From Tribonema minus (lineage: Eukaryota; Sar; Xanthophyceae; Tribonematales; Tribonemataceae): a stretch of DNA of 64,000 bases. Position 1 is the first letter of the stretch. Each line of letters opens with the position of its first letter. The position numbers and the translations under genes are program-made. The stretch is from positions 1,364,001 to 1,428,000 of the forward strand of contig JAFCMP010000547.1 of NCBI GenBank assembly GCA_017506865.1. The letters are read 5' to 3'. Of this stretch, positions 58,001-64,000 are shown in pieces. The notes under the pieces were generated by a model, which was given only the letters and a program-made list of their open reading frames with translations, was not told where the DNA came from and did no database searches.

Positions 58001-61000
58001 ACGGGTACGGTTACTGGTTGATTAGTGTGGCCAGCCGTGTTCCCATTTGCGTAACTCAATTGCCACCAACACCCATGGAGTGACACCAGCAAACTGCTCT
58101 ATCATGCTCATAAACACTCGAAAGCCAGCGAAGTTACCTGTCCTCTCCTGATGGCGTCTTTCTCCTCAGCAGACCTGCGGCGCCTGAAGACCTCGTCCTC
58201 TATCTCGCCCACCTCTGCCATGATCACTGCGACGCCGCGCAAGTTGACCTGAAGAAGAAAGAGAAAGCAGCGCTTGCACGTCACGAAATCGTCACAGTCA
58301 ACGCAGTTGTGTAAGCTCGTGGCACTTCGGTACTGCGCAAGTTGACCTGCACCACAAAAAATAGAGCAGTGTGTGCACGTCACGGTGAAAGCAATCGCGT
58401 GAGCGCTCGTCGCCTATGAGCGCTGTTGAAGTTGAACTGCAGTTGAAGTTTGACCTGCACAAAGTCGGAGGCGCAGGCTGGGAGACATGGCGCAAACCCA
58501 TGGTGCTTCGAAAACGTTGCTTCCAAACAGCCGCCAGGCAGAATTGGTGAGGCGACAACAGCGCAAAGGTTGCGGGCGGAACACGTTCTGCAGGAGGCCG
58601 GCGACAACAGCGCGAAGGTTGCGGGCGGAACACGTTCTGCAGGAGGCCGGGCGTGGCAACACACGTCTGGTTCACGCTTCATCTTGAGGTTGTTGTCAGA
58701 GACAACCAGTTGTAACATCAACATCAGTGTGAACCAAGCATGTGCTTTTACCCGACGTCGGCTACGGAAATTGCGATTGAGATTGCCGATCGCGTTCACC
58801 TGGCAATGATATCCCGGAGAAAGTGGAGCGCGCCTAGCTCATGTCAACCACTTTACTTCCATGTTTGTGAATGAACATATGAGTGTAAATATACTTTGAA
58901 GTGTACATGGACGATGTGCTGCTTACCGCCCTTGGTACCTCGCCGCCGGGGAGCGTGGAAATACCGCCGAGCGACGGCAGCTTGTGGCAATGCGCATTCT
59001 GCAGGAAGCTGATCGCGCTGTCGCAAATGTCGTCTTCATACTTCACAGTGTATTGGTCATCATGGGTAAAGCAAAGCTGGACTATGTAGTCTAGCCCTTT
59101 TGCCTCACCGCCGGGCGGAGCAAAATAGTTGCCGATTGCCGGTTGAAGTTTTACCATTGGTTTACAGAGCAAAGCTGGGGATAACCTTGCCCTCTACCTC
59201 GCCGCCGGGCAGGGTGAGATAGTCGCCGATTGCAGGCAGCTTGCGGCCGTACACGTTCTGCACAAAGTCCAGCGCACGCCGTCACCTCATACTTCAAGTT
59301 GAACTTTCTCAATCATTCAACTTAAAGTTATACTCATTTCGCAGAGCAAAGCTGGACTCATACCTCGCCACCGGGCAGCGTGAGATAGTCGCCGATTGCG
59401 GGCAGCTTGCGGCGGTACACGTTCTGCAGGAAGTCGAGAGCGCCGTCGCGAATGTCGAGCGATGGCAGGTGCGGCAGGAAGTCGTTGCCGACGAAGAAGC
59501 ACAGGAAGACAAAGTCGTCGACCACGCGCTCAAAGTCGTACTTGAAGGGGAGCGTCCCCTGCAGCGACGCAAACTCCGCCTGCCGAGAGAGAGCACAGGA
59601 ACATACAGCGTGGGCAGACTTCTTCATGGCTGCGCGCTTGCAAGTGTATACACAAGCATCTTGAACCTACTTCCAGGCATAGAGATTTGTGAAGAGCACT
59701 TGAAGGGGGGCGTCTCCTGCAGCGACGCAAACTCTGCCTGCCGGGAGAGGGCACAGGAACACGTAGCACGCGCCGAGTCTTCCGAGCATTTTCCAATTAC
59801 ATACTTGAAGTACAAGCACATTGAACGATGTGAAGTCGGTCACAGTCGAACTTGAGGTCACCTGCAATAACGCAAACTCCGCCTGCCGAGAGAGGGCACA
59901 GGAACGCACTGTATAAACAGACTTCTTCACAGCTACGCAGTCGCAAGTGTATTATTCTACAAGCAATCTGAAGTTGCTTTGAGGCATGAAGAATTTGTAT
60001 GCAGTTGTACCTGAAGGGAAGCGTTCCCTGCAGCGATGCGCACTCCGCATGCTCAGAGGGGGCACGACACATACACCAGCCCTTCAGGCGCATGTACTTC
60101 TTGATGTACCTTGAAGGATATACAAGCTTGTTGATGTAAACACATGCATATACAGTTGTACTGGCAGGAGAGCGTTCCATGCAGCGACGCGCAGCCTCTG
60201 CAGCGGCTCGTGCCGCAGCTAGCCGGAGCGCCCGATGCATGGCACTACGGCTGGGTTGATACTGAGGTTGTATTCGGAACCATCCTTAGGGCCCTTCAAG
60301 TGCAGCAGTGAGGCGCACCATTTAGTTTGGGGCTAGAGTTACCTAGCTTAGACTACCTAGGGTTAGAAGAGCGTTGTACATGCCTACAGGCACGCGCAAA
60401 GCATCCATAAGTGCAGCGACCGCAGGGCGGTAGGCCCCCACCGAGCCGGAGCACCCATGTGTAGCATGTGTACGGCCAAGGGCATATCAATACAGCAAGG
60501 GCCAGTGCCAAACTCGCAGGTACGCCGGTGACCACGCCGCCTGCGTCGGCACTACTATGCGTAGTCTAGTAGGGTTAGGGTTAGCGGCGCATACATACCT
60601 GCAGGCACTCGCGCAGCACCCATGTGCGCAGCATCTGCAGCGGTTTGTGTCCCAGCTCCTCGCCGGTGACCCCGAGGTCGTCTGCGTCGGCGTTACCGAG
60701 CTTCGACTACTAGGGTTAGCGTTACGGTTGGCGCCAGTACATGGAAACGAATCAAGACACCGTAGAGCTCTACATACCTGCAGGTATTCACGCAGAACCC
60801 ATATGCGCAGCATCTGCAGCGGCTTGTGTCCCAGCTCCTCGCCGGTGACAACATCGTCGTCCGCTTCGGCGCCGCCATTGACGCCTGCGACGGCGTCCTC
60901 CATGGCGCGGCGAGCGGCCGCCGCCGCCTCCTTGCGCTCCTGATCCTTGCGGCCAAAGAAGACCTGCGCAGCAGTGGAAGGCAACGAGTATGCATTGGTG

Positions 61001-64000
61001 ACGGCGCGCGCGCTGACTGCTGCGGGAAAGGCAAGTGGTGGTGGCATAGGGATGCACTGCGGTGCTGCGGGCGAGCTGATGGGTGTGTATGCATGACGCA
61101 CTCTGGGGTATGCATGCATGACGCACACTGGGGGTATGCATGCATGACGCACACTGGTACATGCGCCTCCTTGCGGCTGAAGCATACCTGCGCAGCGGCA
61201 GAAGGCGATGGTCATACTTCGAAGTACGCGTTGGTGGCGGCTGCGGCGCTGTGAAGTATGCCTTGGTGGCGGCTGCGGCGCTGAGTGAGCTGATGGGTAT
61301 GTATATATGACGCACTCTGGGGTGTGTACGTATACATGACGCACTCTGTGTATACATGACGTTCACAGGTGTATGTACGCATAATGCACACTGGGACAGC
61401 GACGGCCGAGTATGACCTGCGCAGCCGCGGAAGGCAATGGACTGTCGTGATTCATGTCATGATTGCTGTGTTCCTGCATCAGTGACTTTAGTGGTATGGT
61501 GTTACGATCAAAAGCACCAGAATTGTTTTCTGCATGATCAAACCCTCGATGTCACCACAAACTAATATCACAACACAACAGAGCAGGACTTGGTCACCAC
61601 AATCAGGAACCGAACAGAGTGTGCCTTCAGCTGTGTGCCGCACTGTGCATTTCTGCTTGCATCGCCTGCCCAAGCATGTTGAGGTCGTCAAGTGGGTAGA
61701 CTACATGCTCATGTCGTGATTGCAGCACACTGCAGAACTACTCCTAGTGAGGCCTGAACTCATGAAAAGTCTTAAAACTGGTACCATGCGCAAACATACC
61801 TGCTCTCTTAGAATGGTGAAGCGTGCCTCGTGCGTCGCGAGCCCCAGCATGACCAGGTCCGAGTCGAAGCCGGGCATACAAGTGACATACACAAAACGCA
61901 ATCACTGAAACTTCAACTGCAACTTGAATAAAATCAACTCGTACCTGCTCTCTTAGGATGGTGAAGCGCGCCTCGTGCGTCGCAAGTCCAAGCATAATGA
62001 GGTCCGCATCGAGGCCGTGCAGGATGTGGTGCTGGTTGGGGTCGTAGCCGGGCTGCGTGCGCTGCTGGCGCACGTACTCCATGATCTGCAGCAACGCTCA
62101 GCACACATTTGCGTGTCAGAGCTCAACCGCAGTTGCTGATCGACATGCATCGAATTATATTGGCGCAATGGCGCACGTACTCCATCCGATCTCTGCAGCA
62201 GCGTTCAGCACATGTTTGCGTGTCAGCGCTCAGCCCGATACAGTTCCTGAGACCGATATGCATTGAAGCATGTACTGACGCAATGGCGCATGTACTCCAT
62301 GATCTGCAGCAACGCTCAGCACAAACATTCCCGTGTCAGCGCTCAACCTGATGCAGTTACTGATCGACATGCATTGGAAGTATACAAATTGACATACTTC
62401 GAAGTATGTACCGAAGTATGGCTTGCGTACTCTGCGGTCTGCCGCAGCGCTCAACACACATTTGCGTGTCGTCGTTCAGCCAAGCGCAGACTTGACACAC
62501 ACACCCTACACGTGCGGGTCAGGTAGAATATTTGCACAACCACCACAACCACCGAGAGTGCAGTTGCTGCTGGCGGCACGTGCTCCATGATCTGCAGCAA
62601 TGCTCAGCACCATTGCATGTCAGCGCTCGGCTCAATGCAGTAACTGCCACAAACTTCAACTTTTACATGAAGTATACATTGAAGAACATGGTGAAATATG
62701 GTGCGCACGTACTCCCACGATCTGCAGCAGCACTCAGCACACATTTGCACGTCAGCGCTCAGCTCGATGCAGCTCCCAATCCATGTACACGACTCAGCTT
62801 GGTGCTGAGTCGGGGCATGCCGTCTGCCTCATTCTTGACACGCCGATTGATCATGCCATCACTGCGGTTCGCCAAGCGTTCTGCACCGGCTACAACTGCT
62901 TTCTTGTTGATGCACTCCCTCACTAGCGGCGAGTAAGCGCGCAAGCAATCGCACTGACAGTTGAAGTATGGCACTACTACTTCACCTTGTGCTCGCCCTC
63001 CCCCGGCTGGTTCGCGTCGCTCAGGATGACCTTGATGTTGCGCCACGCCTTGTTGGTGTTGATCCTGCGCGTGGCAGCGCTCAGCGAGCGGCGAATGGCG
63101 TCAGCGGCCACGCCGTGGTTTCATGGTGTTTGAATGGATTAAATCGCGTGAAGGATGTCATGAGCCCCATAATTGCATTGTTGAGTTCGTCTGTTGCCTG
63201 CCCTGCAGGGTCTTGCACAGCGAGCTGTGGAGCTCAGGGTTAGGGTTAAGGTTAGGGCGGCGCGCGCGGCCACAAAAGCAAAGCGGTGATATGCGCCGTG
63301 TAAGTTGTATTGCTCGGAGCAGCTGGGGCGAGTCACTTGTCGAAAAACATGATGTGCGGAGAGACCTGATGCGCATGCCTGATGGCGCATGCCCCCCCCC
63401 CCCTTATACGCGAACTTACTGCCCCGAGTGCGCCATCGCACCGAAGTCCACGCCCTGATGTCTCGCTCACGTGAAGGTTTGTCTAGCGAGCTCCTGTGCG
63501 TGCCCTTGCGCGTCGCGACAAACTTTACCCTAACCTAACCCTAACCCTAACCCCAACCCTAACCATTACTGACGCGCTGAACAGGGCCGCGAGCCGCGGC
63601 ATGGCGCGGGCGTGTTCTCCTTCAATGTTGAAGTATACCCGCTTTGCGCTGCTCCGTAGAGCGGATGAAATTCAGAGGCGAGCGCGCGCATGATACCAAT
63701 CCAAGCCAAGCCGCCTGATAACGTGCTGTCTACATCTCTTTGTTGTGCAAAAACTTCCCAACACTAACCCAAAGTATACGAGCTGTATACTACCTGTGCT
63801 GTAAGCAGGAACCCCAACAAACCCATTTGTCAACACCTGTGCTGTACGTAGACGAGCAGGGACACGCTCAGGCGCTGCCTCGAGGCAATGTGTGATCACG
63901 CGCCGCTTATGTTGGTGTTTGTAATCCTTTCGTAAGCCGTAGTCTACCCTGAAAAAGCTTCTTTTAAAGTATACTGATTGTAAACACACCTGTGCTGTAT
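45218..64000 (-). CDS. XRN2: Nuclear 5'-3' exoribonuclease XRN2/Rat1 type, 5'-partial, 17 exons
   Basis: Exons in transcription order: 64000-63990 (partial), 63064-62986, 62085-61945, 60963-60778, 59579-59364, 58248-58138, 57302-57195, 56013-55890, 55042-54661, 53230-53119, 52176-52087, 51549-51322, 50305-50202, 49056-48870, 47998-47921, 47148-46980, 46046-45218. Every junction is AG/GT and phase-compatible; about 1,050 codons. Motifs include [79 protein letters not shown] and [18 protein letters not shown] enzymes degrade 5'-monophosphate RNA processively; the nuclear form acts in termination and rRNA processing. The N-terminal exon(s) lie right of the window. Nuclear rather than cytoplasmic identity follows from the overall layout and is inferred. 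Confidence 0.95.
46365..46880 (-). repeat. XRN2: Donor-side echoes of the 47148-46980 exon (3 copies)
   Basis: Copies at about 46370-46450, 46575-46660 and 46795-46880 repeat the exon end: CC.GTG.CTAA.TC.GC.ATGGACAT...GGCGGGCGGCGC.GCGTGAGATCC on the plus strand. The 46795 copy is the closest. Confidence 0.9.
46980..50305 (-). CDS. XRN2: XRN2 exons: distal conserved part
   Basis: 50305-50202 encodes [20 protein letters not shown] and [14 protein letters not shown]. 49056-48870 encodes [20 protein letters not shown] to GTVKPAK. 47998-47921 encodes [20 protein letters not shown]. 47148-46980 encodes [20 protein letters not shown] to MSIAELGT. They align with the LLPFVDE, EETRRNS and later beta domains of XRN2. 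Confidence 0.9.
48220..48800 (-). repeat. XRN2: Donor-side echo ladder of the 49056-48870 exon (about 5 copies)
   Basis: CTCACCTTGGCGGGCTTCACCG followed by TCCCGCTCCACCCCTCAA recurs at about 48230, 48350, 48530, 48645 and 48755, stepping ~110-180 bp, each with a CTTATTAAGCTCA lead. The real exon end is at 48870. Confidence 0.9.
49870..50200 (-). repeat. XRN2: Donor-side echoes of the 50305-50202 exon
   Basis: A close copy of the exon end (CTGTACAGGGGGTGCAGGTG, CTGCAGCAGCCGCTTCTCGT) lies at 50030-50075. Shorter units GCATACC(T/C)GAGGC.(G)GGTAT..AGGTA.GGTATGCAGTGCTG repeat every ~60-70 bp. Confidence 0.85.
50805..51280 (-). repeat. XRN2: Donor-side echoes of the 51549-51322 exon (3 copies)
   Basis: GCCTCTTCC..A.AGAAGTC.ATGAT.GGAGA and CAGCATCAGCTTCCGGCACGGCGG recur at about 50830-50945, 50998-51110 and 51165-51275, each ~170 bp apart and each ending in a CTTACC/CTTGCC donor context. 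Confidence 0.92.
51322..53230 (-). CDS. XRN2: XRN2 exons: second conserved region
   Basis: 53230-53119 ([37 protein letters not shown]), 52176-52087 ([30 protein letters not shown]) and 51549-51322 ([50 protein letters not shown]) follow the XRN2 order exactly. The aromatic-rich WYYPFHYAP block helps form the RNA channel in known structures. Confidence 0.94.
52318..52375. repeat. Interstitial CCCTAA repeats
   Basis: TAACCCTAACCCTAATTCTAACCC-type run inside an XRN2 intron. Similar tracts lie at 56845-56875, 57948-57968 and 63528-63568. Confidence 0.9.
52590..53090 (-). repeat. XRN2: Donor-side echoes of the 53230-53119 exon
   Basis: Plus-strand CTCCCCTCACCTTGCACTTGTC followed by GGAGTAGTAGCGGTCCTGCC lies at 52980-53030, a partial copy at 52690-52750 and weaker ones near 52625 and 52875. 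Each is followed by CCCGCCTCCCACA and TCACATGTTTGT.CAGCGAA. Confidence 0.87.
53370..53795 (-). repeat. XRN2: Acceptor-side echoes of the 53230-53119 exon (3 copies)
   Basis: CTTCTCCAGCTGCTCCTCGC followed by TCTTCTCCTTGACCCTGTGA at about 53372-53415, with copies near 53550 and 53738, each followed by GACAGCGC.CAGCA(A/T)AGTGA and GGCGTCAG. Confidence 0.9.
53945..54600 (-). repeat. XRN2: Donor-side echo ladder of the 55042-54661 exon (5 copies)
   Basis: CACCTGTCCTTGAGCGCCAG and CTTGGCGCGCGCCGCGTCCT recur at about 53950, 54160, 54275, 54412 and 54535. Most are followed by CTCCGACAGTACTTCAAGTG and GGGTTAGGGTTAG filler. Confidence 0.93.
54661..58248 (-). CDS. XRN2: XRN2 exons: end of first region and low-complexity linker
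   Basis: 58248-58138 encodes [20 protein letters not shown] and [16 protein letters not shown]. 57302-57195 encodes [13 protein letters not shown]...[18 protein letters not shown]. 56013-55890 is Pro/Ala/Ser-rich with basic [10 protein letters not shown], a possible nuclear localisation signal. 55042-54661 is Ala/Gly/acid-rich ([16 protein letters not shown]), then [16 protein letters not shown]. This variable region replaces the shorter linker of animal XRN2. Confidence 0.88.
56440..57095 (-). repeat. XRN2: Donor-side echo ladder of the 57302-57195 exon (5 copies)
   Basis: CACCTGATACCTGCCGCCGA and CCTTCTTCATGGCGCCGGGC recur at about 56450, 56625, 56755, 56890 and 57040, embedded in CCCTAACCCTAA-like filler. 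Confidence 0.93.
57435..57750 (-). repeat. XRN2: Acceptor-side echoes of the 57302-57195 exon (3 copies)
   Basis: CGCATCGAGTTGCCCTGGCG followed by ACACAG..GCAG recurs at about 57440, 57577 and 57718, spaced ~140 bp. Confidence 0.88.
58925..59280 (-). repeat. XRN2: Donor-side echoes of the 59579-59364 exon (3 copies)
   Basis: TACCTCGCCGCCGGG.AG.GTG and GATTG..GGCAGCTTG.GGC recur at about 58937-59035, 59100-59145 and 59198-59275. The 58937 copy also spans the TTCTGCAGGAAG part. Confidence 0.9.
59364..59579 (-). CDS. XRN2: XRN2 exon: catalytic [13 protein letters not shown] block
   Basis: Seventy-two codons, [20 protein letters not shown] through [10 protein letters not shown]. It contains the near-invariant GNDFLPHLP motif whose Asp binds catalytic Mg2+. 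Both exon edges are echoed repeatedly in the flanking introns. Confidence 0.95.
59700..60205 (-). repeat. XRN2: Acceptor-side echoes of the 59579-59364 exon (4 copies)
   Basis: GCGTC.CCTGCAGCGACGCAAACTC and GCCTGCCG.GAGAGGGCACAG recur at about 59710, 59860, 60018 and 60170. Each is preceded by TTGAAGT/CTTGAAGG words. Confidence 0.9.
60370..60695 (-). repeat. XRN2: Donor-side echoes of the 60963-60778 exon
   Basis: ACATACCTGCAGGCACTCGC followed by GCAGCACCCATGTGCGCAGC, then CAGCTCCTCGCCGGTGACCC at 60592-60690, is a near-complete copy of the exon's last ~100 bases. A decayed one spans about 60378-60550. Confidence 0.9.
60778..60963 (-). CDS. XRN2: XRN2 exon: linker between catalytic blocks
   Basis: Sixty-two codons from [20 protein letters not shown] through an acidic [11 protein letters not shown] to [14 protein letters not shown]. 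The end corresponds to the conserved LNVLREYLE helix. A CxxC-H-C zinc knuckle that many XRN2 proteins carry in this interval is not present in this exon or visible in the neighbouring introns. Confidence 0.9.
61165..61440 (-). repeat. XRN2: Acceptor-side echoes of the 60963-60778 exon
   Basis: ACCTGCGCAGC.G(C/T)(A)GAAGG and nearby GTATGCATGCATGACGCACA minisatellite units recur at about 61185-61210 and 61412-61435. The MS unit TGACGCACTCTGGGGTAT has about five copies between 61090 and 61360. Confidence 0.8.
61790..61885 (-). repeat. XRN2: Donor-side echo of the 62085-61945 exon
   Basis: ACATACCTGCTCTCTTAGAA followed by TGGTGAAGCGTGCCTCGTGC copies the exon end, including TTAGAATGGTGAAG and the DADL codons with changes. 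Confidence 0.9.
61945..64000 (-). CDS. XRN2: XRN2 exons: first conserved region (partial)
   Basis: The last 11 bases of the window (ATACAGCACAG on the minus strand, followed by GTGTG) supply IQH plus two bases of Arg, which join 63064 to give [11 protein letters not shown], matching the XRN pattern before [16 protein letters not shown]. The next exon (62085-61945) encodes [16 protein letters not shown] and ends FTILREQ. Acidic residues in GEGEHK and DADL are part of the metal-binding active site known for the family. Confidence 0.92.
62150..62740 (-). repeat. XRN2: Acceptor-side echo ladder of the 62085-61945 exon (5 copies)
   Basis: GCGCACGTACTCCATGATCT followed by GCAGCAACGCTCAGCACA(C/A)A recurs at about 62170, 62290, 62415, 62578 and 62705, with ATTTGCGTGTCAGCGCTCA trailing each. 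Spacing is ~125 bp. Confidence 0.92.
63065..63779 (-). other. XRN2 intron, no exon seen
   Basis: The intron between the edge exon and 63064 holds a CCCTAA run (63528-63568), a poly-C run near 63393 (plus strand) and no open frame fitting the missing XRN N-terminal blocks. Confidence 0.6.
63780..63845 (-). repeat. XRN2: Donor-side echoes of the XRN2 exon at the right edge
   Basis: ACCTGTGCTGTA (minus strand TACAGCACAG/GT) occurs at 63786-63797 and 63834-63845, matching the genuine exon end at 63990-64000. Confidence 0.82.

Noticed and set aside
63565..63690. Missing XRN2 N-terminal exon
   Set aside because: Neither strand encodes the conserved first XRN block, and phase evidence places the preceding exon end at 63990.

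Overview
This is a nuclear window from a eukaryote. Genes are broken into many short, phase-compatible exons by long GT-AG introns (one GC-AG). Introns carry degenerate TTAGGG/CCCTAA motifs, and there are 5'-truncated non-LTR retrotransposon copies plus small inverted-repeat transposons. GC-rich coding sequence, Ala/Gly/Gln-rich low-complexity tails and a retroelement that appears to combine RT, a zinc finger and a restriction-like endonuclease fit a unicellular alga, perhaps a prasinophyte-type green alga. The species cannot be fixed from sequence alone.

Layout: (1) 1-10.6 kb, plus strand: the 3' nine exons of an EHD/RME-1-like dynamin-family ATPase whose first exons lie left of the window. 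(2) 10.6-17 kb: a large inverted repeat, a truncated LINE tail, and a duplicated copy of the two terminal EHD exons interrupted by a TA-flanked MITE. (3) 17.4-19.3 kb: a two-exon gene for a secreted protein of unknown function. (4) 20.7-24 kb: a third copy of the EHD 3' flank and a 2.9 kb LINE fragment with a 12 bp target-site duplication. (5) 24.7-26.4 kb, minus: the 3' exons of an unrecognised gene, divergent from (6) 26.9-41.3 kb, plus: a PUS1-type tRNA pseudouridine synthase of up to 15 exons with an acidic insertion and an unrecognised C-terminal extension. (7) 41.9-42.4 kb: a Mutator-like MITE with perfect 15 bp TIRs and a 9 bp TSD. (8) 42.9-44.0 kb, plus: a single-exon ORF with a 14-residue repeat and a possible SET-like segment. 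(9) 45.2-64 kb, minus: seventeen exons of an XRN2/Rat1-type nuclear 5'-3' exoribonuclease running off the right edge.

The most striking property is shared by all three large housekeeping genes. Most long introns contain tandem ladders of degenerate copies of the adjacent exon edge together with its splice site ('exon-edge echoes'), commonly one to nine copies at roughly 60-200 bp spacing, mixed with TTAGGG-like filler. Introns here seem to grow by repeated duplication across exon-intron junctions, leaving decoy splice sites and pseudo-exons. The true exon in each ladder was chosen by protein-family alignment and by reading-phase closure across the whole gene.
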